NCBI GenBank assembly: GCA_022385755.1
Contig: MU278351.1
Coordinates: 1,118,638 to 1,182,637, forward strand
DNA: 64,000 bases
Origin: Trametopsis cervina
Taxonomy: Eukaryota > Basidiomycota > Agaricomycetes > Polyporales > Irpicaceae
Direction of reading: 5' to 3'
Made by a program: the position numbers and the translations under genes. Below, piece by piece: positions 47,027 to 62,095 of the stretch (the stretch's first letter is position 1; every line of letters begins with the position of its first letter). The notes beneath the pieces are model-generated. The model was not told the origin of the DNA. It did not search any database and worked only from the letters and a program-made list of their open reading frames with translations.

Positions 47027-50000
47027 TTACCCAGCCGCGGCGGCTGATGCGCCGCGAATCATGGTCAGTTCCTCGAGCAGAGTCTGGCGTCGATATTCTA
47101 GTCGGATATTAGGAACGTTCGTCTAAGGCACAAGGATTAGAACATGTTTGTGACCAGATTGTAATGTACACTTGCCTTATGAATATCGTTGCCGGCAGCA
47201 CCGGGCAGATACCACTTTTGGCCCAACCAATGACGCTTGATCTCCATCTCAAAGCCGCTCTGAATCACGGAGTTCCGGGCAAGCTCTGCCAGGGAGCTTT
47301 GCGGGAACTTGTATATCTGCAAGCATCTCGGTCAATGACGAGTACGATGTGTCCCGACAACGGCTTACGTGGGCGGCGACACTATATTCTTCCAGCAAAG
47401 GTTCCTTGAAACGGGCGAGGAGTCAGCGTAAGTGTCTAAGCACGATGCACCAATGCGGACCTTAGTGAAGTGGAACTGCAACGGATCATCAGTACTGAGG
47501 CTGACATTTAGTCCTACTTTGAAGAAATCGGGAAGCGGGTTCCTCTCATACGTCAGGAATAATGCGTTGTTACTCAAAGGGCTCATCGCAAGGCCGATCT
47601 GTTTCAGATAGAAGAGATATTGGAGAGCAGGGACCTTGCGAAGAAGGATCCCGTGTGAGATGGAATGGGCAACAAGGAAAGCAGAGGTCAAGTGGTCTGT
47701 ATCCCCTGCTTCACCGCAATGCGGCCGTAGCACGAAAGTGTCTGTTATTTCTTATGAGCACCAATCTTCCACAGCTGCGAGCGATAAGACATACTGAATC
47801 CCCGCGACCTGCGCCAATGGTTGAGACTGGCAATGTTTGCAAACATATAGTATGCCCTATTAAGAATCTATGAGCACCTGAGCTGTCTCCTCAAGGATAC
47901 ACGACTGACCAGTAGGAATAAGGTGGCGATTCCTTAGCGTCCCATAACTTAGGGTATGGGAACTTTTTGTGGAATCGACGCTCAGTCTTGGACTCATCGT
48001 CGACACTGTCAAAACCAATGACGCGTTGCAGGAAGACGTGCAGTTTCGGGTGAGAGCGCGGGTCTTTAGTAACCTCAAATAGCGGGCGGAAAACATCTAA
48101 GCATCATATTTGTTAATCATGAATAATGTCGCAGCGCGGATTAGATAATGAGCTTACTAATGATGATCTCCTCGAAGGTTTTCAATGAGCCGTTTTGCTT
48201 GTAGATATCATACAGACGCGGAATCTGCACCAACCAACGGACATTGTGCGAGAAGAGTTTGTGGTCGATTATCCAACTGGCCAACTTGTCCCATTCGTCG
48301 GGAGAGCGGCCATATATACTGATCCTCCACTCGCAGTTCTGAACAAGCAATTAGTTACGCGCATGGAGAATTCCACCACAACGTCCACTGACCTGATATT
48401 TACTCTGTTCCAGATCGGTCATAACCTCTGCAAGGTAAACGCGATGAGGCTCCAGCTGGTCCGCATCGAACAGCAAGGCTTGTTACACTCACCTTTGGTC
48501 AACTCAGCAAGATATCTGCCTTGAATCAGATTGTCCGTCTTCAGGAATATCTCCCTCAGCCTCGACTCTCCGATCGGGTTGTACTTCAGATTGAATTTGT
48601 CAAATCGGTGAAACGAATCTTGATGTGCGTGCATGTCGAGTGTATCGATTGAGAGATCGTATGCTGTCAGGTTTAGGGATTGGAACACTTGTTCTAGCGT
48701 CAGATGCCTGCCGTCTCTGAATATGACCACATCCTACGCGGCGGTCAGCACAAATATGCGAGCTAGGTGTATTCAATAACTCACCTGGGGACTGTGTCTC
48801 ATTTTGTGCTTGATGAAGCGAAGCAGGTGCTTTTGGTTCATACTACTTGAATGATGAACGTGTGTATCCACTTTCCGGCTGTTGTAAAAGTCGCTAGAAA
48901 AATGCTCGTAAATCGTATAGCCTTCGTTGGTCTGGCTTAAGGAACTAACCGGTGAGGCACTCGCTGTGCACATCAAAAGGTCAATTCATCCAGAGTGAGC
49001 CAACCGAGTCTACGCACTTTCATGTCTGCTATCTCCTGGTATTCATTCAAGAGCGTATACATCGTAAACTTGCTCGACAAAAATCCAAGGCGCCGGAAGG
49101 CGAAGCTCTTCGTCGGGCCATCTGAAATGACACCCAACACGTATTCCAAATCTATGAAGTATTCTCGAATGGTAGGTATGTTGAAGATAGGTTTCTTGTT
49201 CGCAGCTGATATTACTTGTATGTCAGTAAGGGTGCCGTAATATGCGTAGTCGACAGAATGTTCACCGTTGGAGTCCTCGTATATCTGATATACACCCTGG
49301 TCATCAATCTGGAAATCTCTTGCATCCATTCCAGGGATCTCACACTTTGTGAAGTCAAATTCTTCACCCTCTGACGGGTCCTCGGCATTATGGGGAATGG
49401 CCGCTTTGTCAGTCCAGTGCCAATGTGGTGGCGGAGGTTTAGGGTAAAGTCTCCACGGAGAGAATGGGGTCTCGGGAGTCGGAACGCTGTTAGGGTCGAC
49501 GTCTGGTCTAGTTCCCGACACGTCTGCAAGGTGGCTGTCCAGACCTGAGAAGTGACCGTCGTGGTCTTTGGGATTGAAACCAAGCATTTGTCCGGAGACA
49601 GTCATATATTTGTCACGAAGCTCCAAACACTTCTTGAAAGCCTCGAATATAGACGCGAATTCGGTGACCACGACACCGTCTGCAGGTGCGCCAGATGTAT
49701 GAATACCCCCTCAAGTTAGGCCCTCAACAACAAATCACATACTTTGTATTACCCCGGGCACAGAGGTCTCGGCGGTGGGCAGTTTTTCTAAGCCTGACAA
49801 GTCGTCCTTCGCAGGCGAGACCGGGTCCTGAATCATGGCCTCTGGGATGGCAGACAACTTGAAGCTCTCCGAAACAGAGCCAGCCTCTGAAATTGCGTCG
49901 TTGTTGATAGTCATGAGGGGAGAGCTGAGTATCGTCATCGGGCGTCCTCCCGAGTTCGACACATCAGAGCCTCTTCTGTGTGCCGTCGCGTACTTCTTCT

Positions 50001-50219
50001 CCTCGAGCTATGTTGCAGCATATTTTGGGATGTAGGACCGGAGATGAGACGCATAAAACTGCTCACCTGATGCAATGTCCTCTCCTCGCTGTACCCAAAG
50101 AATCCATCTTTCTTCTCAGGAATTTGCAGTCCACCTGGGGATTCCAACCCGGTGGGCGTTGGCGGAGAAGGCGGGCCAGACCCCAAGGTTGGTTTACCAT
50201 CCAGTTCAACGGACGCCAT
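47027..50219 (-). CDS. AMD1: AMP deaminase
   Basis: Many-exon minus-strand gene; start [15 protein letters not shown] at 50219, stop TAA at 47027-47029. Converts AMP to IMP and ammonia, controlling adenylate pools and the purine nucleotide cycle; cytosolic, zinc-dependent. Seen in order: a Ser/Pro-rich regulatory N-terminus ([20 protein letters not shown]); [35 protein letters not shown]; the metal-binding [85 protein letters not shown]; and the catalytic [17 protein letters not shown] followed by [11 protein letters not shown]. It ends [17 protein letters not shown]. Exon 2 ([15 protein letters not shown]) is joined to exon 1 (ERTLHQ) at an acceptor near 50008. All catalytic motifs are present; I did not sum all exons. 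Confidence 0.94.
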
Positions 50220-51071
50220 CTGGCAACGATGGACTGTGACTGATAAGCAGGATGTTCAAGTGGGTTGAGGGTGAAGGATCCCACCTGAAACCGTGTTGTA
50301 CTTGAGAAACCGTCGAAGAGGTTGAGAGTGCAGTGACAAATGTCAATTTATACGACTTCGTTAATCATATCTTTTATCGGGCGATCGGACCGAATTGTAT
50401 TGATGCGCCCCACTACTTTATTAGGAACATCGGAGGTTCGGAGTAGATTCAGACAGTATCTGAACTGTCACGCAGCTTTTCCTTCTCTCAACCACAGCGG
50501 CGATCCAAAGGAACGAGAGATCGGTGTCTTTAAGAATTCTTGTGTACATCCGAAATTAATGGTTATAGATCCTATTTATCGTAGGACCCTGGAACGTTCG
50601 CGGAGAAGTCACCACGCCTCGGTAGTTTAGATACCAGTGGTTTCCGTGAGGAATGTCTGGACGGGATAGAGCTCAACTTTCGTAACTCAAAGTGAGCCCG
50701 TCGAGCTAAGTCTACCGCCCCCAATCATGGAGGAACGCGAGCGGAACGGCAGTGCGCTCCCGTCGTCAGGACAGAGGATTATCGACCGCAAGGGTCAACA
50801 CTGCGTGTCGAAACCGCGGTCATCATGCCATGCATGCTGCGGTGGTCTTCTTCAAGGGAGTCACATGTTTCACAAGCTCGGGGGATAGTGCTACACCCTG
50901 GACGTGCATCCATACTGCAGAGACTACGCTCAAACAAAATTCCTAGGATAACGGGGAACACTTCGATTGGTTTCAATGGCGAATCACTCAGACAGGAAGC
51001 TGCGTGATTATTGATACACGGACCGTGAGTTAACACAACGGTAAGCAGGATAGAGCCAAATATGCTCACCC
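50220..51071. other. Intergenic with 3' flank shared by F-box-like genes B and C
   Basis: About 850 bases. The 200 bases next to the gene B stop resemble, in inverted orientation, the 200 bases after the gene C stop (57648-57860), including the post-stop TGAGGGTGAGCATA. The remainder is the AMP deaminase promoter. No gene seen. Confidence 0.5.
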
Positions 51072-52943
51072 TCAGCGCAGTTTCCATGGATTCCAGTACG
51101 TATGAATCGGAGATTTTGTCTTGCACACTACAGGCAGCTCCATGCGCGGAGCTTTACTGCCCTCTAGCACATCATCATCGTACACCACATCCGCAACATA
51201 GCTCTGCAAATGCGATCTCCGTAGTTCGAACATCCGAAAGTCCGCCGTATCGGACGAGTCTTCGCGCACGAAACGCAACCTTTCGATCGCTTTGCCACGT
51301 TCTTTCCGCTCAATAATGAAGTCCAGTATAGCAGGAAAACTCTCCGCGCGCTGCGAATGGAGTTGCAGTTCGGAAAGCGAAGGGAAAAGATTTAAGTGGA
51401 CGATTTGTGATAGCCGTGGCTGTGCGTCGCCAAGAATGACTAGCTTCTTGACATCACCCATTGCTTCGAAAGTGAAGGTCTCAAGGTCTTCTACAAAAAT
51501 GCTCCCCAGCCATAGCTCCTGAACATCACGTTCGTTGATGAAAGACGAAAGCGGAATAGTGCGGGGATTATCTCTCGCTCGAACAGCGGCAGTGCCATCT
51601 GTCCCGACAGTATGAGAGGGGCCTATGAAGAGTTTCTTCACTGGAAAGCGGTTGCTGTTTCCGATGCAGGGCAAATAGCGGTCGCTCTCGCTAAAGTGAT
51701 CGAAATGGTAGTCTCTTGCACATTCGTGCAATACCAGCTTGGGTTCCACTGTTCTGTGAAACAATGGCATCCCTCTAACGACGAGACGTTTCAGTGCGGG
51801 CATATCCACCGGGGAAACTTCTTCTAGTATTTTCGTCACTTCTTCCTCTGCACTCCGCTGTCGTAACACATCGGACACGACGATGTCCTCTAGCGTATGA
51901 GCATTCGCCGCAAAAACAGTCATTAACCCACTGGCTAGGTCCACCAGAGTGGTATTGCGATGGAAGTAGAGGAGCAGGTGCCGCAGGGTTCGGAAGGTTG
52001 CTGTCTGCCAGCGCCCGTAGTTGGACACAGCTAGTGTCTGCAAACGAGGTATTTGGACGTTGCTCAACAGTGGAGGGTCCTCGAGAGGGCCCAATGCCCT
52101 ACCGTAGAGAGCCGATATTTTCAAGATCTCTAGCCGCCTGGCGTTGGCGGTCCACATACGGATGTCGTCGTTCATGGCTTGAAGCCGGATCGATAAGCGT
52201 CGGATTCGATGTACTTGCTTGAGGAGATCTTGTACGAATGTCAGTTGAAGTGATGCTGGAGAGAACATTCCGTTGAATTGCACGTCCAGAGAACGAATTC
52301 CCGACCGCGCGAGTTGTGAAGAGATAAAGTCCCCATGACGGCTGTTGCCATCTCTTGAGAGTGCTCGGTGTGGTATTATTATGTCTGTCCACAAGGCAGG
52401 AGTCGTGAGGATAACGTTTCGCCAATGTTGACAGACAAGGGAGGACGCTGCATGTGCAGTTTGGGATACCCATGGAGGGGGAGAATATCCGATGATATCG
52501 TCTTCAGAGTCTGAGTCGCTGTCCCTTTCGTCGAAAGTAAGCCTGGGATAGGACGGCATGAGGGCCTCGAAGATGGCGCCCAGGATTTCTGACGGTAATC
52601 GGTTGATCGCCGAATGGCGATTCTGGATGCGTCGTATAGCGTAGACGAGAGACTGGATGCGCTCAGCAAGAAAATCGTACTGAAAGGAGATAAGTGTTAG
52701 ATGGTGAACAAAAGCGTACTGACTGCGAAAACAGGGCTTGCTCACTACAGATAGGTCTATCTCCTGAGAGACACTAGTTGCATGCGGTCAATGAGCAAGC
52801 ACCAGCAGCGCACACAACAATGATGTTACTTGCCGAAACATTTCGTGGTCATCGATGTTATTAAGCCAGTCCAGGCTGTCGGACAGATACTCTAAGCAAT
52901 TTTGCATAGTCTGGAGGTCAAACTTAAAAGATTGGGGTGCCAT
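51072..52943 (-). CDS. F-box-like protein B
   Basis: Exon 1 52943-52830 (38 codons), a micro-exon ending at 52746 (15 or 18 bases, start 52760 or 52763), and exon 3 52679-51072; about 578 residues. Exon 1 is MAPQSFKFDLQTMQ...DWLNNIDDHEMFRQ. Exon 3 starts YDFLAERIQSLVYAIRRIQNR and carries the F-box-like core INRLPSEILGAIFEALMPSY, an acidic insert (DERDSDSDSEDD) absent from gene C, and SSLVCQHWRNVILTTPALWTDIIIP. Leucine-rich stretches follow (ILKISALYGRAL, LQTLAVSNYGRWQTATFRTL). It is clearly a recent copy relative of gene C, with shared introns, promoter-proximal sequence and 3' flank, in opposite orientation. Presumed SCF substrate adaptor; target unknown. Confidence 0.82.
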
Positions 52944-53587
52944 CGAAATCGTGCGCGTTGCTAGGAAATGCGTCGATGTTTGTTGATGATGGCGAAAGCA
53001 GGCTTGAAGCCAGTGCGCGCGTTCCGCCCCTCCATCTGCCAACACGGTCACATGACCGCAGCGCTTTTCCAGACTTAGATAGCGGACATGTGGGCATACC
53101 ATAATGTTACAGTATGGTATGCCAGACCATTTTTGGGAGCTATCTGTGCACTAAATACATGAATCAGTTCGTGTCTTCCCCAACAAAACTCAAGAAGCAT
53201 CGACTTCAGCCTTAAGAACCAACGGCAATACAGTTCAATTCGTGAAACTCGTAATTGACCGTCATATGCAGGTTTCAGTTTCAAGAAGCAACGAATATAG
53301 CACATACACTCGAACGTATGGTCGAGAAGTTTCTACATAGCTGTAGATATGATTGTGTGACATAATGTTCCTGACTGACGGGCTGAATAAGCGTCAATCG
53401 ATCGTGACTTTCTCACCATCGTATGGGATCGTCAGCGACAAAACTTTTGCCACAATCATTCTTGCTACTGCGTATATGTCAGTACCGAGGTGATTATTAA
53501 TACTGCAGGGTATTTGTGTATATAACGCAGCACAGATCGGCGAGGATCCCGTGCACGCACACTGCTCGCTCCTCTACCTCTTCACTC
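52944..53587. promoter_or_regulatory. Divergent promoter of F-box-like B and OYE-type gene
   Basis: 644 bases between divergent starts. TATATAA at 53519-53525 lies about 65 bases before the OYE-type ATG. The 100 or so bases next to gene B match the corresponding sequence before gene C. Confidence 0.5.
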
Positions 53588-55008
<1,421 letters not shown>

Positions 55009-55816
55009 CTAGAAAGTTGGATTCCACTTTGTAGAACAGAGTGTATACATAGACCCATAGATGTATGTATATTATCAGTTTGGCACGGCGAAGTCGTCTG
55101 TACGTGCACGATACAAACTGTGTGTTTAGTTCTTAACAGATACATTAATAGTACAACCGTCCCAGTAAGACAGGTCGAGCACACTGCAGCTTGTAGTGCA
55201 CTCACAGTATGCAGTAGGTTACGAACCGTTGAACAGGCGACCTTCAGTGTACGGGAGAAACACGATATGCAACGTCTCCAACTGTGCAAGTGAACCCGTC
55301 AACTGCACAGCATTTTTCAGCACCGATTGAACCCATCACGGGCATACTTGCCATCAAAATGACAGTCTCGTAAGGAGGATTAGCGATAAACGACCCCTGC
55401 TTCAATGACAGGTCAGTTGCGTCGCAGCACTTCACAATCTAGCGAGCGCAAGAGTCAGGTGTGGATGAAGTCTTCGCGTGCGTGGCCGGAAGAAAGCATG
55501 TTCTGTCATCGAAGCAGGCGTCCACAATGAAGCCGGATGAAAGGAATGGTGAAGTCCTTCTGAGCACAATTTCTGACCACGCTTGAGCGGAGAGAGAGCT
55601 CAGAAGGAGTTCATCATAGTTAGCATGTCCATATTGCGGCATCGAGTGATGTTAGCACACGGAACGATGAGGTTGAGTTGCAGGCCGAGTTGTCTGATCA
55701 GTGCCAACAGCGATGCGGTCATGTGATCGTGGCAACAGACGGAGAGCGAACGGCGCGTGTTGGCTTCAAGTCTGCTTTCACCGTCATCGACGCCCTTCCT
55801 AGCAATATACACAATC
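55009..55816. other. Intergenic
   Basis: 808 bases between the OYE-type gene and F-box-like gene C. The last 130 bases resemble the region before gene B. Only short frames elsewhere. Confidence 0.5.
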
Positions 55817-57647
55817 ATGATCACACCTTCATCTTTTGAATTTAACCCGCAGACTATACAAAACTGCTTGCAGTATCTGTCCGATAGCCTAGACTGGCTC
55901 AACAGAATCGATGCCCACGAGATGTTTCGGCAAGTAACATCGATCATGTATCGCTATGCGCTGCTCAATGAAACCATGCAATTAGTATTTCTCAAGAGAT
56001 GGACGTATCTTTAGTGAGTTATGGTTGTTTTTTGCAGTACACTTCCACCTCCGAACGCTTTTTGCCTCCTTTCAGCACGAATTTCTGGCTGAGCGCATAG
56101 AGTCTCTCGTCATTACCGTACGACGCGTTCAAAATCGCTACTCTGCGATCAACCAATTACCACCAGAGATTCTGGGCACTATCTTCGAATCACTCATGCC
56201 ATCTCACCGCAGGATCACGTTCAACGACACGCACAATGGGGACGATGTCGTTTACAACTCAGCATCCCTCCTGGTCTGTCAACATTGGCGAAATATCGCG
56301 CTCGCAACTCCTGCCTTGTGGACCGATATACTCGTATCATCACGAGCACTTTCAGGAGACGGCAACAACCCTCGCGGTCACTTGATCTCTACACAACTCA
56401 TGCGCTCGGGCATCCGTCCTCTGAAGGTGCAATTCAATGGGTTGTTCTCTCCAGCATCACTCCAGCTGCCGTTCATACAAGATCTTCTCAAGCAAGTACA
56501 TCGAATCCGGCGCTTATTAATTCGGCTTCAATCCGCAAACGATGACATCCGTATGTGGACCGCCAAAGCCCAACAGCTGGAGATCCTGATAATAAAGGGC
56601 CCTTATGAAATATCAGATACCTTTATGGATCCTTCACCATTGAGCGACATCCGAACACCTCGATTGCAGACATTGGCGGTTTGTGATTATGGGCGATGGC
56701 AGATAGGAATCTTCCGAACCCTGCGGCACCTGCTCCTCCGCTTCCAACACGCTACCTCCCTGGTGAACGTGGCAAGCGGCTTGATGGCTGTTTTCGCGTC
56801 GAATGCCCATACCCTGGAGGATATCGTCGTGTCTGATCCGTTCCAACAGTGGGATGAAGAGGAAAGAATAACCGCAGCGCTAGAAGGAGTTCCCCCGGTG
56901 GACATGCCCGCGCTGAAACGTCTCGTCGTAAAAGGGATGCCGTTGTTTCGCAAAGTAATGGAACCCAAGCTTGTATTGCATGAATGCGCACGAGACTACC
57001 ATTTTTACCCCCTTGCCCCCGAACACCACCATTTGCGCTACATCGGAGACAGTAACCGCTTTCCGGTGAGGAAGCTCTTCATAGACCACTCTTACACTGT
57101 TGGGACGGATGACACCGCGGCTATTCGGGTAAGATGGGATAACCTCAACCCGTGGGTTTCATCTTTCATCGATGAACGTGATGTCCAGGAGCTGTGGCTG
57201 AGGTTGGAGTTGGACGAAGACGACCCCGCAAATCCGCTAACAACGCTCGAGCGAATGCGCGAGGTCAAGAAGCTAGTCATTCTTCATAACGAGCAGCAGT
57301 TACTATCAGAGATCGCCCGCTCCGATATTTTCCCTTCACTTTCTGAACTGCAAGTCCATTCGCAGCTCATAGAATGCTACCAGGCAATACTCAACTTCGT
57401 TACCGGGCGGAAAGAATGTGGTCAAGCCATCGAAACATTGCGCTTCGTGCGCGATTCTCGTCAAATCGACGATACAGAGCACCTTCAAGTGTTCAACCTA
57501 TGGAGATCGCATCTGGAGAGCTATGTTGCGAACGTGGTATTCGACGATGTGCCAGAAGGCGGTAAGCCGCCACGCATGGAGCTGCCAGCAGTGTGCCAGA
57601 CAAAATCTCCCGTTCACGCATACTGGAAGCCATGGAATCTGGACTGA
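55817..57647 (+). CDS. F-box-like protein C
   Basis: Exons 55817-55933, 55999-56013 (15-base micro-exon coding MDVSL) and 56076-57647; 567 residues. Exon 1 is MITPSSFEFNPQTIQ...DWLNRIDAHEMFRQ; exon 3 starts HEFLAERIESLVITVRRVQNR and has the F-box-like core INQLPPEILGTIFESLMPSH and SLLVCQHWRNIALATPALWTDILV. Later stretches follow gene B closely (LQTLAVCDYGRWQIGIFRTLRHLLL, VDMPALKRLVVKGMPLF, ECARDYHFYPL, FIDERDVQELWL, CQTKSPVHAYWKPW). Differences from B include loss of the acidic insert near residue 85. Presumed SCF substrate adaptor of unknown target; the pair B/C is inverted around the OYE-type gene. Confidence 0.84.
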
Positions 57648-59053
57648 GGGTGAGCATAGCTCCGTTCTCTCCTCTCCTCTCTCGTCGTCATGATAACTCA
57701 CAAACCGCGTAATTCCAGTGTTCACGCATTATCGAAATCAGAGCGAAGTGCTCCACGTTGTCTCTGGAATTTATCTCAGTGCAGTATCCGTAGTAAAGAT
57801 CCACGTCCAGAGTGTAGTCCTGTTCCCCATGCTTGTAAAACATGTAACACCAAGTGTAGCTGTATGTATATGTATTTGTATCTCAACGCGTATACACGAC
57901 GCTGTTTGTTTTCTTCGAGCTGTAGAATTGAGCTATCTTCCCTTCAGCTCTTAAGGCTAGAATCTATGCGTTTCTTTCCAGCCTTAGTTCTATCGGAGAA
58001 GACCACCGACTCAGTCAGGTATTTGGCGACCGAACAAAAAGTTTCGAGAACGAGAAAACACGTCGCCCAAAACGCGGTCACATGATTGCAAATCCTGTCA
58101 CGTTTTCACGGAGCGCAGACGTGCGCCGCGCCTTATGCTTATGCCAGTCGTCTTCTCGCTGAACTTACCCGCTGCTCGCAAGTTCTTCAATCGATTCGGT
58201 GGCGACGTATAAGTCGAAATTCCAGTGACTACAGGCGGTCGGAGCTCTAGGTCGAAGAAATCGGGCGAGCAAGGGTTGTTGCCAGCGTGAGGTGAACGGT
58301 GATCATCGTGACCTCAGCTGAGCGTCCCAGGCTCATGTGAGTGCTCCGTCACTGCTCGATGTTCGCCTGACGTATCTCTTGTCATGCAGATTCGACAGAA
58401 GTTTCAGACATTTCAGACATAATACGTGGCACGGCTTCGAGCCTCGTTGCCCGACATGTCAGCGCGGAACCTTCCTGGACACGGAAGAGATGCTATGGCA
58501 GATACCTCTGCACGCATCAGACAGACCTCTCGATGCACAACATGCTTCTACTTCTGCTTCACCGTCCCCGTCAAAAGTACATGCACATATGACTCACAGG
58601 AACAGCTGCACTGCGTACGTACGTACACACCTACCCCAGCAGCCGACCCTACCGCTGATGACGCCCCGCGTTGCGTCGTCGAACATGCTGCGATGACAAA
58701 CAATTAAACAAAAACAATAGCTGCCTATACAGATCACGCGCGCGTGCAGCCTACCTTGCCGGGATCACATATCACACCAATCATCCTCGAAGAACAAGAG
58801 CAACATCATCCCCATGGCACCGCGTCGGACCCGATCATGATAGGATAGTCACGGCAATAGGCAATTTTAAGAAGAAGGTGGCGAGGACCAACCACATACA
58901 GGAACACACGTTTTCGGCTCGAAGCCACCGTTTGCCCATAATTGGGCACGGGGACATGTCAGTGTCCCCCTCGTTACTCGTTACCGCGCAGCAGCAGACA
59001 CTCGTACTGTCGAACGCCAACCCTCGGGAGGACGATATCGACGACTCTTTGCC

Positions 59054-59321
59054 GATGATCTCAGCGCGTGATGAGGTTGGACGCGGTGCGTGTGCGTGTA
59101 CGAAGACATGTGAGTCATGGTGTTCTGCGTTTCCGGCTGAAGTCGTCTTTTTGTGCTGTCGGCGCGGTTTCACAGGGCTCGACGACTACGACTTCGCTGA
59201 TGATCAGACTGCGTGCGTGATGAGGACGGGCACGGTGCATGGCATGTGAGTCGTGGTGCTTCTGCGAGTTAAGTTTCGGCTGAAGTCATATTCTGCTCTG
59301 TACTATCGGCGGGGCTCACAG
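59054..59321 (+). repeat. Tandem diverged repeat of an exon-intron-like unit
   Basis: Unit 1 (59054-59175) and unit 2 (59199-59321) both run gatgatc...gcgtgatgagg...cggtgc, then cat/GTGAGTC..GTGGTG.TTCTGCG, TTCGGCTGAAGTC and a CACAG acceptor-like end. The GT...AG parts are 66 bases (59110-59175) and 76 bases (59246-59321), typical intron sizes here. About 120 bases per unit, clearly diverged. Confidence 0.6.
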
Positions 59322-61549
59322 GACTCGTGTACACAGCAGACAATAGCGTCAACGCCGAGGATCTCTACGAAATTACCCAATCACTTCCACCAAGTCAAGG
59401 TAGTGGCTGAACATTGGCTGGCACGCGCAGTGCACGATAATCATGACGAAGTCACAGCCTGGTCGGCGAGATCGCGGTGCACGCTTCTTCTTCTCTTCTC
59501 TTCCCTCCCGTTCTAATGTTCTGGCAGAGCCCTCGATAATCGCACGCGCGGGTTGGTCAGCGCACCGCACACAAACGTACACCTACATGCGGCTTTCAGT
59601 CGCTCTAACTATTCTGCTCAACTCAAGTCCTGCCCATCTCGCAGGCAACTCAACGGCAGAACTCTCGCACGCACTGGCTGTGCAGTCATACGTCCACCCA
59701 CAACCGGTGTCACAACACCCCCGCGCGTCCGTTGTGGCTCAACGTTCATCGTTCGCGCCGCTCACTGGGACGGTACGCACGGGATGAACGTTCAACGTCG
59801 GGCCCGTGTTCATTCGTTGGGCCCCGACATATACTGATCCTCAACAATTCCTCAACTCGGTGTTATCAGCACCGCAGCACCGAGACCTAAGCTGATGCTC
59901 AACCTTCACCGACAACGAGCTGCGATCACGCATCGTTATTAAACGCACGATAAGCTATTGCAGTGCAGGGACTGGGACACCGGTACTGGTACTGTAAGCC
60001 CACTTCCACTTACAGACACAGACACGTCACACCGCCCCTCCTCTCCTCCTCTCCGCACGTGCAGGCAGGCACACATACACGCCCGCAGGTGCGTTGAGCC
60101 AGAAACGCTCGGCGCCTGCGTCACTTCGTGATCACCGCCCCGCAGCGCTGCTTCTCCAGCCAGTGTCAGCCATGGGTCGTATCTTTGTGTCCTCCGGTTG
60201 TCGTACCACTCTCTGTTTTTTGTCTGTGTTTAGGCGTATCTTTGGCCTTGGCCTGCGGGCTGCGCGGTGTTGATTGTTGTTATTGAGAGACGATGGGTTT
60301 TGTGAGGTAGGTGGGACTTGGGTTGGGGCTCCGCTTCGGTTTTTGGTTTTTGATGGGATGTGGAGGGGAGGTCTAGGCTTAGGGTTTGGATTTGCGGGGT
60401 TCTGTTGTGGATTTGCGGAGTGTTGTGTGTCTCTGTGCGGTGTGAGGGTTACCTCGCTGGTGTACGGTACGGTGCGGTATGTGGTGCATAGTCTCTGCTT
60501 AAGCTCACGATCTACCGTTGACTAACGTCCACCTGCCGCTTAAGCAATCCATCCACCGTCCTCGAGCTCGTATCACGTTATCAGCTTACTACAGCCCATT
60601 ACATTACACAGCTGCATACTCATACTACGGTGCAGCAATGCCCGGTGTACCACCACACACCCGCCCACCCGTCATACCCACATTGTGCCTGCGATCCCCT
60701 CCCGCCCCGAATGTCCGCATCTGCGCAAGGAACGCTCCCCGCGCATCCCGGGTTTCAATGAAATGACTCGGACGAGCGATACAAATACAGAACCGGTGTC
60801 GATTACTCCGCAATCGCAAAACTCTCCTGTGTCGTGTGTAGCACGTGGTCACTGACGAAATGTACGATCGAATTTGACCGGCGAGGAGGTGGGCTGTACG
60901 AGTATGCCTCCGCCGTCGCAGCAGCTGCTGAGCGAGCGCAGATAGACCATTGATAGACCAGGAGACAGACAGGGAGACAGGATAGACGTCACCTTTGAGG
61001 TCGACATTCGATATTCGCCGTGCGTGAATTGGAATTCGATTTCAATAAACGATCGGCGGGCCGGATAGCGTGCCCCTCATCCTCCCACATCTGTCGCGAG
61101 ACTCGGATATGGGGGTCGAAAGCTTGTCGGTTCGCAGCTCGGAATATGCGTCAGCGTCAGCGCGCGCGCATTTCATTCATTCATTCGCTTAGGATTTGGG
61201 TGTACGAAATGTAATGTGACGTGTGTGAATTAAATTGGACGTTAATAATGGCACTGTGTCACGGGTGTGCATTTCCGTGGGAGGGGGGATGTACAGATGT
61301 TGCGATGCGGATGTTGTGGTTGTGGGAGGTCAGGGATGGGTATGTGGGTGGAGCTGTGCTGGGTGGAGTGGAGCTGGTTGGATGTGAGAAGGAGGTCGGC
61401 TGCGCGCGTGGCTGGGCGAAGAAGCAGGGGGAGGGGTGCAAGCCGCGGGCCGGGCGTGGTGATCGTGATCGCAGGGGCAAGGGAGGGTTGGCGGTGGCGA
61501 GGAGGAGGACGCGCAAAGACAGTTTGAGGGCGTTCTGATCGTGGGCGAC

Positions 61550-61557
61550 TGACGTCA
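61550..61557. promoter_or_regulatory. CRE-type palindrome TGACGTCA
   Basis: Perfect 8-base ATF/CREB consensus, about 1.3 kb before the ATG at 62857. Confidence 0.35.
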
Positions 61558-62095
61558 AACGGGCTTAATAGAATCGGCACGCGAGATATGAGATGAGGTG
61601 GGGCTCTGTTCGAGTTCGTTCGCAGGAAGCGTTAGTGTATATATCAATTAATTGGAGGGGAATAGAGGTGCAGATGTGCGATGCGTGCGTGCGTGCCGAG
61701 ATACATCTCGCATATCACTCTACTTGTCGCGGGTGTGCGCATTGCGAGCTAGACCGGGAGGCGCGGGGTGGCGGTGGTGGATTTGGGGGTTGCTTATGTT
61801 TTTACGCGCAGAGTGTATATGTTGTGGCGGACCCTGTTTTCTGCAGCTTAGATATGTCTGTTGCTGCGATTATGGCATGCGAACCCTCGGTGTTTTGCAG
61901 CCTCTGAGATGGCAGGCCCGCGATAGGCACGGGGTGCATTCGACAGCTCCGCGAGACTACCGAGAGCATAGAACGCGAGATTTTAGGGCGAGCATGCCGT
62001 CGCCGTGTGTGTGCAATGCGCATAGTACAGTGGCAGACTGACAACGGGGATAGCGGTAAAGAGGGGATGCAAGCGCTGGGGAGGCCAGGGACGAG

